Assembly (NCBI GenBank): GCA_003971905.1
Contig: RSEE01000113.1
Location: 124,001-188,000, forward strand
Direction of reading: 5' to 3'
Source: Moniliella sp. 'wahieum'
Lineage: Eukaryota; Basidiomycota; Moniliellomycetes; Moniliellales; Moniliellaceae
Length of the DNA: 64,000 nt
Shown here piece after piece: positions 1 to 11,803 of this stretch. Within the stretch, counting starts at the first letter, position 1, and each line of letters opens with the position of its first letter. A program made the position numbers and the translations under genes. Under the pieces are notes generated by a model. It was not told the DNA's origin, did not search any database, and saw only the letters and a list, made by a program, of their open reading frames with translations.

Positions 1-632
1 CCGCACGGGCACCCTGCGAGTCATTGGACAAGTCACAGTTGGCGCTGGGCGCGGGGAGCCGTCTCATGCCTTCTCCGGCCGGGGCACTGAGCCACTCAGT
101 ACTCAGTACTCAGTACTCATACTCACTGCTCGAGCTCTCCCCCCGTGGTTGGGGCGAGTCAGAGACAGGCGAGATCCACCGCGGGCAAGCGCGAGGGCGG
201 TGGAGGAAGCCAGGTCTCAGATGCGCCAGATCTCTTGCACTGCGAGTGGCTGGGTCGGCGCGGCGCGAGCCGAGTGTGGACTGGACACGGAACGGTGAAC
301 ATCGACGTTGACGTTGACGTTAAACGTAGACCCCCCGCACGTGAAGAAGCTGGGGCCTGGCGCCTGGGGGCTGCTGGGTGCAGGCATTGGGCCTCGGGGG
401 GCGGGAGAGGAGGCGTGTGCGGGCGTGTGCGGCATGCGGCCGTAGACGCCCGTTCCAGGTCCATGAGTCGGCGCCAGCCCACCCGGCGCTCGACGTTTGG
501 CTGGGGTCGTGCTAGGCCATAGCGCCGGATCGCGCTTCTTATCCCCAGAGATCGTCAGGGGGCGGCGGTTAGCAATCCCCCCCCCCAACAACTGTGGCAG
601 GAGAACGTTTGTCCCCTTTCTACAGCCGGTTG
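1..632. other. Intergenic sequence upstream of MFS gene
   Basis: No supportable gene. Reading frames on both strands are short, overlapping and of GC-rich random composition. Three consecutive GACGTT hexamers occupy 304-321 and a short AGTACTC repeat lies near 98-118. The 3' part leads into the promoter of the transporter gene. Confidence 0.5.
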
Positions 633-640
633 TATAAAAG
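633..640 (+). promoter_or_regulatory. TATA box of the MFS transporter gene
   Basis: A TATAAAAG motif lies about 150 bases before the ATG at 786 and is followed by a pyrimidine-rich leader (660-785), which is a typical fungal promoter and 5' leader arrangement. Assignment to this gene is by position. Confidence 0.6.
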
Positions 641-785
641 CAGTCGGCGACACTGTTTTCCTTCTTTCTTTTTCCTCCGTGTCGTGCTGATTCTTTCCAC
701 TCCCCCTCACCAATTGCACCTCCCACCATCTGCCAAGCACACACTACCTTCGTAACCCCCCATCTGTCCATCTCCTTCACACGCC

Positions 786-3259
786 ATGGCGCACGCCTCT
801 GCGGACGAGCATTCCACCTCGGGCGCCTCCACCACGAACAAGCAAGGTGAAGCGCTCTCGGACTCTCCCGATACGGCACAGGGCCCCCCTCGCAAATCGC
901 TCGAGGGCCACGTTACCTACCTCTCTACGGCCGATGCCCCGGCCGAACACGATGGTCCCCAACGCGATAAGACCAAACTGAGGATTTTAACAGAGGAGGA
1001 CTGCTACGAGGAGTTGGCGTTCTGTTGGCCTGCTTGGAAAAAATGGTTCGTTCTTCTGCTTCATCTCGTTCTCCTTCCCCTTCCCCTTCCCCTTCCCCAT
1101 CTTGTCATCTCCTATTCACATATTCGTGCACTACCTCTCGTCGGGGTGATGATTGGGGTGGCAAGATGGGAGCAAACACTTTTTGTCCTCGCTTCTGGCA
1201 CATGGTCTAACCCTTCTCCGTTTGACCAGGTGGACGCTCACGGTGATCTTTTTGATCCAGACCAGCATGAACCTCAACACCTCGCTTTACTCGAACGCCA
1301 TTGCCTCCCGTCCGCACCACAAGGGCATGACGGAAGAATTTGGCATTTCGGCTCAGGCGGCGCGGTGTGGTGCCATGGTCTTTTTGGTGACGTATGCGTT
1401 TGGCTGTCAACTCTGGGCGCCCTGGTCCGAAGAGCTTGGACGCAAAGTGACCTTGTTCACCTCGCTCTTCTTGGTCAATGTGTGGCAGATCCCCGTCGGT
1501 GTCGCCAAGAACTTTGGCACGGTCATGGCTGGTCGTGCGCTGGGCGGGTTGTGCTCGGCAGGCGGGTCGGTCACACTGGGAATGGTGGCAGACATGTACG
1601 AACCGGAGGATCACCAGTACGCGATCAACTATATTGTCCTCTCTTCTGTTGGTACGTTCTTTTCGCCCTGCTGGTCCCTGTCCAAAAATACAGAGCTTAA
1701 CTAATCTCCGCCCCCCCGTTTTGGCTTGCAGGTGGCTCGATCGTTGGCCCGATCGTTGGTGGGTTCTGTGAGCAATGGCTCGCGTGGCAATGGTGCATCT
1801 GGTTGCAACTCTGTGCCGGCGGGTTCGTTATGATCCTTGTCCTCCTCATTCCCGAGTCTCGGTCGACGACAATGATGACTGCCATCGCCAAGCGGCGACG
1901 CAAGAACGGTGAAGATGTGTGGGGCCCGAACGAGGTACTGCCTTGGCGGGAACGCTTTGCATTCAAGGAGGTCATTGCCATCTGGACCCGACCGTTTGTC
2001 AGTGCGTATCACATTTCTCCGTTTTCCCCTGAGAAGATGTCCCTATATTGGAGGCACTTTGGCTCCCGATTCTGTTGTTGCCTCTCAGAACGGAACTGAC
2101 CATGTTGTTGCGACTAAACAGTGTATGTGACCGAACCCATCGTTCTCGTCCTTTCTCTTCTCTCCGGATTTTCCGACGCTCTTATTTTCATGTTCATTCA
2201 AAGTTTCTCGCTCGTCTATGGGCAGTACAATTTCCGGCCCTTTGAGCTGGGTCTTGCCTTTATCCCCCTCGGCGTTGGGTACCTTCTGGCCTACGTCTCT
2301 TTCTTCTTCTCGATCAAACGCAACATTCGTCGTCGTGCCGAGTTCCCGCATGACGAACGGGTGCAATTTGAGGAACGGCTGTGGTGGTTGCTCTACCTCA
2401 GTTGGCTTCTCCCCATTGGGTTGATCACCTTTGCCTGGACTTCGTCCGGCCCTCCGATCCATTGGATTGGCCCCATGATTTGTTCGGCCATGGTAGGAAT
2501 TGCCAACTTTGCCGTGTACGCAGCTACGATTGATTACATGGTGGCTGCCTATGGTCCCTACTCGGCTTCGGCCACCGGTGGCAATGGTTGGTCGCGCGAC
2601 ATTTTGGCCGGGATCTTGACGGTGCCTGCCGTGCCCTTTTTCAGTAACATTGGTCCCGCAGTCACGGCCAAAAGCACCACCATCACCTCGAATACGCTTC
2701 GACCATTCTGTTTTGCATCTCCACCGTCTTGGTGGTGGCGGTGTACCTGATCTACTTTAACGGGCCTACTTTGCGCCGGCGTTCTCCCTTTGCCCAACAG
2801 CTCAGCGACGAGCGGCAAGAACATGCGGCCCATCGTCCTTCTGTGTCGAGTGCACGCCAAGGCTTGGGTACTACCGACACGGAGAAGAGTGCTGCAGTGA
2901 GTCCTGCTCCTGTCCGCCCTGGTCTGCCGCACCGCCACTCGACCGCGCGCGAATGGCAAGAGGAGCGTATTCGTCCCGGACTTAGCTCGCGCCGGTCCAG
3001 TTACTTGGCGACGGAGGGTGCGGCCCACGATCGCAGTCGGGGTAGCAGTCGCGTAGGTTCACGTGCAGGCTCACGGGCTGCGAGTCGGGCCAACTCGATA
3101 GAGGAGGACCGCACGGGTGTAACCCCTGCCAACATGGCCGAACGACTGCACGCTCGTCTTCGTCCCGACCTGGGATCGCGCCGCAACACGCATACCAGCA
3201 CGGTCAGTCATCCGGGATTGGCAGATGTGGCGGAGCGGACAGGCCAGGAGGAGGCCTAG
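786..3259 (+). CDS. MFS transporter, DHA1 multidrug/polyamine type
   Basis: This is predicted to be a plasma-membrane proton antiporter of the major facilitator superfamily, in the fungal drug/polyamine (TPO/FLU1/CAF5-like) group. Four exons are inferred: 786-1045, 1230-1651, 1732-2001 and 2122-3259. The joins restore frame and give family motifs: EELGRK in the first half (motif A region), RALGGLCSAGGS, then GPIVGG (motif C-like), and RPFVMYVTEPIVL across the third intron. The N-terminus (about 85 residues) is hydrophilic. The C-terminal tail after LIYFNGP is a long Ser/Arg-rich cytosolic segment ending EEA. One frame change is needed between FFSNIG and LEYASTIL (about 2645-2710), repaired by one added base. 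Start chosen: first ATG after the TATA box, in CGCCATGG context. The substrate cannot be told from sequence. Confidence 0.88.
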
Positions 3260-3939
3260 AGCCGGGTCGGGGGTGTACTAAATACCTACTGCCTATTGGG
3301 CGGTCTACTAGTCTCCTAAAATTACGTTCGACGCACTCTTTCCTTCACCATTATTAGCATGCTGTGTCGGCTTTTCTGTTTACGCGTTTAACGTTTACGT
3401 CTCACTTCGAGTACCCACGTACTTGTAACTACATTTCCGTTTACGTCCGTGAAGAAGTACTTGCTTGTAAAGGATTTATAGCACAGCATTTCTTGGTCCC
3501 ACAGCCTTTTAAGCTCTGTCAATGATATGGCTGCAGGAGGTGTCTGTTAAAGCCGGGAGAGTGTCTTAATAGTCTGGGGCTACCCCAACCCCTAAGAAGT
3601 GGAATCAGGAAGAACTAGGGTGTAAGCGCATGGGGGCGAATAACCTCTTGTGAGCAGTCAACTCATTTTTCCGAATCCATGATCGATAGCACCCCTCCCT
3701 GAGTCCTCCGGACTGGATTCAGTTGTATTTCATGCATCTCTTCCTTCAATTCGACCTCGAAGGTGAGGATGCCTTGCTACATAAAACCGTCGATTGGCGT
3801 ACCAATAGCTCAGTCGTACATCATTACGTGTTTCTCCCTATGGACGAGAGGGCTGAATATGTCAGACAAAGATGGAGATGGACTCCCACAGCAAAACCAG
3901 CAAAACACGCGAGGAGCCACAAGGTGTGACCACAACTTC
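3260..3939. other. Convergent intergenic spacer
   Basis: This lies between the ends of two convergent genes and contains no supportable gene. A stretch at about 3495-3560 (CAGCCTTTTAAG, then CAATGATATGG) weakly resembles part of the inverted repeat at about 20620-20775 and may be a decayed copy. Confidence 0.4.
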
Positions 3940-5601
3940 TCAATTTGCCCCAAACCAGTTCATCGGTGCTGGTGCAGTCTCAACAAAGGTTGATTTGGCT
4001 GAGAGATACGCACGTAATCCTTCCTCTCCCAATTCGCGGCTGGTGCCCGACCAGCCACCACACCCCACTCGGCCTTGGCCGAGTACGGGCCGTAGGTATT
4101 AACCCATGTTGTGCCCGCCCGGATCTTCTTGGCAACCCGCTCGGCCCGCGCTTGGTCTTGAGACTGCACACCGGCCGCCAAGCCATACGGTGTGTTGTTG
4201 GCCAAACGGATCGCTTGTGCCTCATCATTGTGCGGGAACCGCTCAATCGTCAATATCGGACCAAACGTTTCTTCTTGGACAATGCGCATGTCGGCGGAAC
4301 ACTGATCAAAAACGGTAGGCAAAAGAAGTTTCCCTTGGCGAGGTGAGGGAATTCCTCGGATCAGGTTGGGTGCCTCCTACCAGGAGTTTGGCGCCCTCGG
4401 TCTTGCCCAACTCAACGTAAGCCTTGACCTTGGCGAGGTGGTCTTGGGTCGCTAATGGTCCTGTTTCGGAACGAGGGTCGAGCCCTGATCCCATCCGTAC
4501 TTGCTTCGCCTTATTTACCACTTTTTCTGCCAGTGCATCCGCCACTGTCTCGTCCACAATCAACCTCGTTGCCGAGCTGCACACTTGGCCCGAGTGAACA
4601 AACACGCCTGTTGCCACCACGTCCGCCGCCCAGTCGAGGTCAACATCGGCAAACACAACCTGGGGGTTTTTGCCCCCAAGCTCCATATGGGTCTGTTTGA
4701 CGGTGCCCGCACAAGCAGCCAATACCCTGCGTCCGGTTGCCAGTCCGCCCGTGAAGCTGACCAAGTCCACGTGCGGACTCTCTGTGAGCGTCGGTCCTAC
4801 TCGTGCACCATGGCCTGTGAGCAGTTGCACCACGCCAGGCGGTAGGTCCATAGAGATGGAGAGGAGAAGGATGTGACGGACAATAAAGAGGGTGGAAAGG
4901 GGGGTGACCTCGCTCGGCTTGAGAACCACGGCGTTACCTGCCACCAGTGCTGGGGCCAGTTTCCAGAAAAGTTGCAAGATGGGGTAGTTCCATGGCATGA
5001 TCAATACACATACACCAACCGGTTCGTGGCTCACCGCAGCCCGTACCGATCCAGGAAGAGAAGAGTCATGAATCACCCTTGGAACATCGTACTTGAGCGC
5101 CTCCTCAGCATAGTATCGGCACACCGACGTGACATCGTCAATGTCAGCGTTGCTCTCGGCCAATGTCTTGCCCGTGTCTAGCGTTTCGAGAGTGGCAAGC
5201 GTAGGCTTGTGTTGTTGTAATAACTCTGCTATCTGGAGAAGATACTTTGCGCGCTCAGAAAAAGATGTGCGAAGGGGGTCGGACCAAGAGGAAGTGTCGA
5301 AGAAGGTACGGGCGGCTGAACTGGCCTGCTCGGCGTCCGCGGTAGATGCTTCGTCAACCGCGCGCAGAAGGGTTTGGTCAAACGGATTAAGAGTCGGCCT
5401 CTGGGCTCCATCGCTGGCATGCCGCCAGTGACCATCGATAAACAGAGATGGCCCGGAAACCGACGCCAGAGCCTTGGATGATACTGCTGCTTGGTTGGCT
5501 CGTGAGCTGAACTGGCGTTGGAGGGGCCAGGCGCGGACGTCGGCTGAAATGCAAAGGAGGCCAACTTTGGTGCACTCGACGAAAGCCAGGACGTAGTGCA
5601 A
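3940..5601 (-). CDS. Aldehyde dehydrogenase, betaine-aldehyde-like
   Basis: NAD(P)-dependent oxidation of an aldehyde to a carboxylic acid. In order the protein shows the N-terminal ALDH fold (SLFIDGHWRHAS), MPWNYP, the cofactor-binding Lys in VLKPSEVTPLS, the catalytic Glu in MELGGKNP and the catalytic Cys in HSGQVCSS. EETFGPIL and the WVNTYGPYSAKAEWGG region follow. The C-terminus resembles betaine-aldehyde (ALDH9-type) enzymes (SGTSRELGEEGLRAYLS), but the substrate is inferred only. At least three one-base changes are needed, two near 4320-4345 and one in the G run at 4063-4066. With these the protein ends at a stop at 3940-3942. The start at 5601 is uncertain: the first 40 residues are not conserved and an upstream exon is possible. 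A slightly long segment before LPPGVV may hide another sequence error. Confidence 0.85.
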
Positions 5602-5968
5602 CGGAAAAATGGAGCACTCCGCGCATCCTGGTTGTTACAGAAGGAATGGGCATGCGAGCGCGACACATGCTCAGTGTCGCGGTGACCATCGCCCGCAGTG
5701 GTGGTGGCAGCGAGAGGGAGAGATGACCTGTGTGTTCCATCAGTCTGAGCACCACTCGTACCTAATAAATCCCTTCTGGGATCTGAAAGAGGATGCACTG
5801 TATTCTTTCAATTCTTCATTTCCTCTTCTCCACACAGCGGACTAGGGTGGCCTCAGTGACCACCACCTTTGTCATCGAAGCCATCTTGATCTACAGCCAT
5901 ATGGATAAAGAAGAAGAAGACCGATCGCGCTGCCGCAGCCAGGGAAGACATGAAGCAATGGGGTGTTA
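5602..5968. other. Spacer between CET1 and the aldehyde dehydrogenase
   Basis: No clear gene. It probably holds the promoter and 5' end of the aldehyde dehydrogenase and the 3' UTR of the RNA triphosphatase. A minus-strand ATG with a 15-codon frame at about 5905 is too short to assess. Confidence 0.35.
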
Positions 5969-7011
5969 TCAGCACTTTCGTTTTACATATGTGATGTCTC
6001 TTCTGGTAGCCAACGTTTTGGCATGATGCAGGCTGCTCTCATGCATTCGACGCATTTCTGGAATCATCAATAAGAGCGAGATCAGTATCAGTACTCAGTG
6101 GCAAAGACAAAGGAGATAGAAGAGGCACATACTGCAACAAGAAACGAACGTTATTGAGAAAGATGTGGATTTGGTCCTCGTACGGCGTCCACTCGTTTGC
6201 CTGAGCTGCCATTTTACACGAGCGCGCCAGTTCGAAGAGTCATTGCCGTGCTGCATCTCCACCTCAACCTCAAACGAGGGAGATTATTGGGGGCAGAGAC
6301 TTGGGTAATGTCAACCTGCGAGATTTGGTGCTTGTAAGAAACGTTGTTTTTCCCGCGTGAGCAGGGCCGGGGAGCTCGGCACCGGATCTGATGGTAGGAG
6401 ATGTGGGTCAGAGATGGAGGGGGACAAGATGGGGAATGGGAATGGCATGCCCCCTGGGCTCAACGTACGAGGAGTTTCAATGTTGATACTAATACGATAA
6501 TCCAGTAACGCTTGAGGGTTAAAAATGTCCATGCTGGCAACACGTGTCTTGACCATTGCCGTTTTGGCACCCGTCTTGTGGTCGCTGGTGAGACGAATGC
6601 GTGAATTGGGAGGGACACGGTCGACAGGACCGGGAGCATGGAACGTGTCGGTTGACTGAATACGCTGATACGAGACCGGGGCGCCATGGTAGCCAGGCTC
6701 ATGCGATTGCTGCACAGTGTTGTTGAGCAGATGGTTGAGACTCGCGTGTTGGGTACGCGTCACACTGGCCTCAAAGCGCGTGGATCCAGGTGGATATCCG
6801 TGATGGTCTCAGTACGAAGGGGAAGGTGTACGCGTTGTTGAGTGGCCAGGTCGATGAGCGTTCCTAGCTTGGCCTCAATCTCGATTTGGCCAGCGGCCGG
6901 GTCGATGCCTTGCATCTCTTGCCAGATCCACTCGGACACAACAACAGTAAAATCGTCACGCGGATCGACGGCAAAAATGGACCGCTCGAGAGGCGGATCA
7001 GGCCACGACAT
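5969..7011 (-). CDS. CET1: mRNA-capping enzyme beta subunit (polynucleotide 5'-triphosphatase, Cet1 type)
   Basis: This enzyme removes the gamma phosphate from nascent pre-mRNA in the first capping step, in the nucleus. It belongs to the metal-dependent tunnel family. The beta-1 motif with metal-binding glutamates is visible (IEIEAKLGTLID, about residue 43). Further on are SVTRTQHASLNHLLN, the KTAMVKTRVASMDIFNP strand, DYRISINIETP, a YKHQISQVDITQVS strand, the second acidic strand (FEVEVEMQ), and a final LNNVRFLLQ helix. An intron follows INIETP, and a second probably follows LLQ. At least three single-base additions are required (T run near 6773; about 6270; about 6225), suggesting sequence error in an essential gene. 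The start at 7011 gives a short N-terminus compared with yeast, so an upstream exon may be missing. The stop at 5969 is inferred. Confidence 0.82.
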
Positions 7012-7601
7012 GACGCAAGCCAGCGAGGGACAGGGCCAACGAAGGCGAGATGGCGACGGTGGCGAAGACGGTGGTGGGGTAAAAATGGGCGACGCGACGT
7101 TAGAAGCCTCAATGGGCTGTTATTCCTATTTATTTTCCTTTTTAAAACCATTTCTCACCCACATCCAATATCGGCCATCAAATTACCACCTCACCGCACC
7201 GCCTTCTCGCACCCCTCGCTTGCTGGACCGCAAAGCACAGAGGATATATCATCCAACTTGATCCAGACTGTTACCTGCAACTCGACAACGTACTAGGTAC
7301 GACCTAACTCCACTACAGGCTACTAAAGCTGACTTGCTGAATTCAGTCGATCGCAACATTGCATTGCGTTTTGAGGTCATAGTGACTGACCGGTGTAAGC
7401 GCTAAAGGGGTAGAAGGGACAAAGTGATACAAGAAGCATACGCGTCCCACCGGTTCAATCGAGTGTCGCATCCACGCAGGACACGGAGTAGCTGAGGCAC
7501 AGTTGCGAACGTGCAAGCACTACAGCATTTTTGAGGGGGGGTAGAGTCGAAAAAGGGTGGATAATGATGATGAAGACCGTGTGAAGGAACCGAGTATGAG
7601 C
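7012..7601. other. Spacer between eS1 and CET1
   Basis: Promoter side of CET1 and 3' side of eS1, both on the minus strand. No further gene is supported. Confidence 0.4.
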
Positions 7602-8374
7602 TTAGACGCTGGCGAGAGGTGTAGGCTCGACAAAACTCAGCACTCTTGACCTTGGCCCCGAGGTCCTCAGCGCCAACCACGTTGGCCGCACCCCGTGGAG
7701 CTCAACGAGGCGCGAAACGTCAAACTTGGGCTTCTTGATGATCTTAACCTTGTGGACAAACACGTCCTTCAAAGGGTAGATCCCACGGGTTGACTTCTCA
7801 ATTTCACGACCAATGACCTCAGGAGAGCTTCTGCACCAGCTCCTTGATGTCGCAAGTCTCAATCTCCCGCTTGATAATCTGGAACATCTTTTGCGGATCG
7901 CGCGCACTTGGGCGGATTGAGCGTAGGTAGTCTTCGAGACACTGTGGAGCGGCGCTTGGTGAAGGCAATGAAAACAGGCGCACAACGTAGCCGTCGGTCA
8001 ACTTGACGTCCTGGTGGCCTCGATCGTCGTCTGCCACTTGCGAACAAGGGAACGGATTGTCGTGGTGAAGTCATCGAGTGGAAGTTGGTGAGGCACGACC
8101 GGCCCTGCACCTCATCAACGCGGAGGGAGAACTTGCGGAAAGATTGCTCCTCGTCCTTGTTGAGGTCGGCCAACGAGGCCTCGACAATGCGGCCCTTGAG
8201 CGAGTCGTTGGCGTTCACCAGACCCTGAGACTTGTTGACAATGGTCTTACCCACCGTGCGGTTGTCAAAGAAGGTGGGCGCCCGGATGTCGTGCCACACC
8301 TTGCGGGACATGGGGTCGACCGTCTTTTTCTTCATGCCCTTCTTGCCGAGCTTCTTGTTCTTGCCAATCGCCAT
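7602..8374 (-). CDS. RPS1: 40S ribosomal protein eS1 (RPS1/S3a)
   Basis: This is a component of the small ribosomal subunit near the mRNA exit. The basic N-terminus [17 protein letters not shown] is followed by the conserved core [34 protein letters not shown] and IAFTKRRST. Then come [44 protein letters not shown] and [20 protein letters not shown], ending EPTPLASV. Length is about 257 residues, normal for the family. The conserved protein jumps frame at least seven times: about 8070, 8015, 7971, 7938, 7890, 7823 and 7693. Each jump is repaired by one added base; one compensating change is needed near 7625. A real gene this damaged could not serve an essential function, so these are taken as consensus errors. 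The start is the ATG before AIGKNKK. Confidence 0.92.
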
Positions 8375-8816
8375 GTTGTGCAATGGGTCCCGAGGACTGA
8401 TGTGTCAGAGGCGAGAAACGAGCTACGAGACGAGGACGACCCACTGCCGACGACAGGCCAGGCAGGAGAAGGGCAAAGGACACATGGCAACCTAGCGCAA
8501 GAGTCCCAGGGTTAGGTGGGCTGGGTGGAATGACGGCTGGGGGGCTGTGTACTTGCGCAATGCTGCGGTGTTCAATTCAGCCGAGGCACTCACGGATCAT
8601 TTCACATTTCAAATGGATGATGAGATAATCACGTGTCTGGTTTTCATTCCCTTAAAGTGTTCCTTACGTAATGTAATGTCACTGCCATCACCCGATCCGT
8701 GGTGGATGATTGATGGTCACCGGTCAGGTACGTTTCATTCCGCGGGGCGGGCGGAATTTGCTGCGAGTCTGCTGCTCTTGTCGTCCCAGCCACTCCACCA
8801 ACCACCTCCCACATCC
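8375..8816. promoter_or_regulatory. Divergent intergenic region of eS1 and SAD1
   Basis: About 440 bases separate the two head-to-head starts, so it must hold both promoters. No TATA box is obvious. A short CT-rich stretch precedes the SAD1 ATG. A 5' UTR intron of eS1 could also lie here (inference). Confidence 0.4.
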
Positions 8817-10675
8817 ATGTCTCCGCCCCCCGCCAAGCGCCCGCGCTCCAGCCGGCCCAGTAGGGGGCCGTCGCTATCTCCGTCGCCTCCTCCTCCACCG
8901 CCATCGCCGCCTCCACCAGATTCCTCTTCTCCGCCCCCGCCCCCGCCACCGCCTCCTCACCCTCACTCTCACCCTCCCCACTTTTCATTTGCTACCTCTA
9001 CCCCCCATCCTGCCGACGTTTCCAACGACGATGCCGATGACGACGACCTCGATGATGCCCAATATTGGACTCAGCGCGCCGCAGAGGCCGAATCAGAGCG
9101 TCTCGCTGCGCGCGCAAGCACGCAACCCTCTATTTAGACACTGTCGCCCGCCCGCGTCTCGACTTCGACTTTGAGGTATGCAGCGTGTCCATGTCGCCGC
9201 TTCATGTCTCTGCTGTGGTCTGCGGCCGCTTTTTCCAAGGTCGTGGCCCCCATAGCTGGGCTGCGAAACATGCCGTGGACGAGGACCACCGTGTCTTTCT
9301 CAAACTCGCTTCGGATGGAGGTGGAGCAGCTGGCAGTGTTTGGATCCTGCCTGAAGCCCAACAGCTCACCGACCCTGCCAGCCTTGCGGCCCTGGCCGAC
9401 ATTCGGTACCTGCTTAACCCCACATTTACTGAGCAGCAGATCGAGCGCCTGGACGCCCCCAATATTCCGCTCAGTCACGACCTCCAGGGTCATCCCTATA
9501 CCTCTGGGTTTGTTGGCCTCAACAATGTGGGCAAGACAGATTACATCAACGTTGTTATCCAAGCTTTGGCCCACGTCAAACCCCTCCGGAATTTTTCATT
9601 CGGGGTCAGCCTCTTGCAAACGCCGCATCCAATGTTGAGTACGATGGACTGCATGGAGACAAAACGACGGGTCTGGTAACCCAGTTTTCACTCTTGGTGC
9701 GCAAATTGTGGAACCCGCGTCTGTTCAAGTCCCAAGTGTCGCCCCAAGAGTTTCTCCATGCTGTGGACCGTGCCTCCAATGGCCGCTTTCGTCTCGGAAC
9801 TGGGGGGGACCCCTCTGAGTTTCTGGGCTGGCTTCTCAACCAGCTCCATACCGACTTGGGTGGCAGTCGCAAGAAGGAGAGCATCATCTCGGCTTGTTTC
9901 CGTGGCTCACTGCGTGTCGAAAGTCAAAAGGTGGTCGTCCGTTCGGGGCTGGAACTGGAGGACGAGCCGAGGAACCAGCTGGATGCGGACGGTCGTGCCG
10001 ATGGCGGACAGCGGGACGAGAAGAACGAAGCCCGGTTCAATATTGACAAGGAGGTGCAAGTTCACTTTTCCCCGTTTTTTCTTAACCATTGATCTTCCAC
10101 CTCTACCTGTGTTTCGGGACGATGTCGAGTCCAACATTATTCCCAAGTCCCGCTAGCCCAACTAATTGCTAAGTACGATGGGGTCACGTTCCAAGAAGCT
10201 CGCGGCCAGATTCGTCGCTTCAAGCTCACCCGCCCCCCCGTTTCTGATTCTCCATTATCGTCGGTTTACCACCAACAATTTTGGGAGGAACGCAACCGCA
10301 CCATCGTCAACTTTCCCGTTCGAGGACTCGACATGAGCCCCACCATTGAGCAAGCAGACCAGCCGGGGTCGAAATGGCGTACGATCTGGTTGCCACATCA
10401 CCCACGAGGCCACCCCGGGTACCGTCAAGGACAACCAAGTGTGGCGGTCCCAGGTGCATACTCGTGTGGATGGTCGGCCGCTAGGCCCAGTTAAGGGACC
10501 GGGCAAGCGAATGGCGGAGGAGGAGTCCGAAATGAGCGAACCAACGCCCGAGGAACGCTGGTTCCAAATCCAAGATTTGATCGTCGAAGACATCAATCGA
10601 CAGATGCTCTTCCTGGGCGAGTCCTACCTGCAGATCTGGAAACGCAAAGACGGGAAGAAGAGGTGGAAAAGATAA
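8817..10675 (+). CDS. SAD1: SAD1/USP39-like U4/U6.U5 tri-snRNP factor
   Basis: This is an inactive ubiquitin-hydrolase-fold protein needed for tri-snRNP assembly and pre-mRNA splicing in the nucleus. The N-terminus is Pro/Ser-rich and acidic (PPPP runs, DDADDDDLDDAQYW). Then follow the zinc-finger UBP region (LYLDTVARPRLDFDFE, CSVSMSPLHVSAVVCG), GRFFQGRG, PTFTEQQI, GFVGLNNVGKTDYINVVIQAL, VRKLWNPRLFKSQVSP and GGDPSEFLGWLLNQLH. IIPQVPLAQLIAKYDG, RRFTTNNF, NRTIVNFPV and ESYLQIWKR come last. As usual for USP39, the catalytic Cys position reads Asp (GKTDYIN). At least six single-base additions are needed, for example at about 9112, the T run 9592-9596, about 10080, and the C run 10142-10144. One more near 10655 would extend the protein by a charged helical tail to a stop at about 10818. 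Confidence 0.9.
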
Positions 10676-10945
10676 TGCGTCGGCAGGCGGAGCATCAAAC
10701 CAAAAAGCACCTTGCCAAGAGCCAATCCAAGGGCAAGTCCATCTCAACTGCGGCAGCTGTCTTCTTAAACCGGAGAGCTTATTGCCTGTCCAGTGGCGCA
10801 AAGCAGGATGCAATGTAATGTCTACATTAGTGCACCATTTGAGCAGTGATGGTAGTGCTAGGCACGAGTGGCGTAGCAAGGCATGGAGGTAGTGCATGGC
10901 ATGGGGGGATGTGTGCCTGTCAAGGGCAGTTGCAGTAATTAGGCC

Positions 10946-11228
10946 CTAGGGAGCACGGAAGTCGATGACCTTCTGGTATAATAGCGCCAGCCAAGAGCGA
11001 GGTGGCCGTCAAAGCCTTAGGCACCGGGCCCTTACGAAACCGGGGGGCAGACGCGCCGAGGAGCAAGACCGAGGCAGCGGCGGCAACCTCATAGCCATTG
11101 TCGCCTCCGCTTGGATCTGGTATCGGCTAGGCCATAGAGCGCCCCGACGCCCAAGCCAGCCACAAGCGAGGGCATGGACTGGTGCGCGCAAAGCCAATCA
11201 CGCCGCCGAGGGCACAGAGGCCAGCCAT
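10946..11228 (-). CDS. TMEM14-family small membrane protein
   Basis: Small hydrophobic protein of the TMEM14/FAX family (human members act in mitochondrial or ER membranes; plant relatives export fatty acids). Four hydrophobic helices are visible in pieces: MAGLCALGGVIGFART, SMPSLVAGLGVGALYGLA, EVAAAASVLLLGASAPRF and KALTATSLLA. KVIDFRAP ends the protein at a TAG at 10946-10948. Three frame joins are needed, each by one base. The first conserved residues follow a likely acceptor (CTTACAG) at about 11230, so a short first exon should lie upstream near 11340, where a GTACGT donor follows an ATG. It converges on SAD1. Confidence 0.7.
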
Positions 11229-11803
11229 GCTGTAAGCGGGGGGTGGTGCGACTAGTTGAAGGCAAACACAATGGATGATAAGGGGGGAAGCAGATGATGG
11301 AAGGCGGTGCACAGCACGTACCATCGTTTTCCAGGCCGGAAACAAGGAGGAGAGGGAGGAGGAGGTATGCGGAGATGGTGGTGGTGATGTTCGAGCTAGC
11401 CTCGGCTTCTCAGAACGCCGAGCTTTGCTCAGGCTGAGCTTTCAGTCGGTTAGTCGTGAGCACATGGGGCGCATGTGAGTACTTGAAACTTTCGAGCGCA
11501 TGGGCCAATCTTCTCGGTGGATCTACGGGAGCTGACGAACCAACCACACGCCGTATAAGAAAGCGGATGAGCAGGATCGGCTGGCTATATACATACCCAC
11601 CACCCAAGAAGTACACCACTCCCTGGCACTGATGCTGACAGGAAGGACCGGCCACAATCGAGGCAAACGCGCTACGACAGCAATTGTACTGGCAGTGTTG
11701 GCAGTAGCAGCAGTTTGCAGGAAGCCGATACAATTTATCCAATCGCTTTTGGTGGGAGTCGTCTCCCCGCCCTTCAGTATTCTATGCAGTCCAGGCATTC
11801 ACA
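11229..11803. other. Spacer between GPI13-like and TMEM14-family genes
   Basis: Both neighbours are on the minus strand, so this holds the 3' UTR of the former and the promoter and first exon of the latter. No other gene is supported. Confidence 0.4.

Noticed and set aside
7602-8374. eS1 as a pseudogene
   Set aside because: All breaks are single-base, the protein sequence is otherwise highly conserved, and the same error type affects other essential genes in the window.
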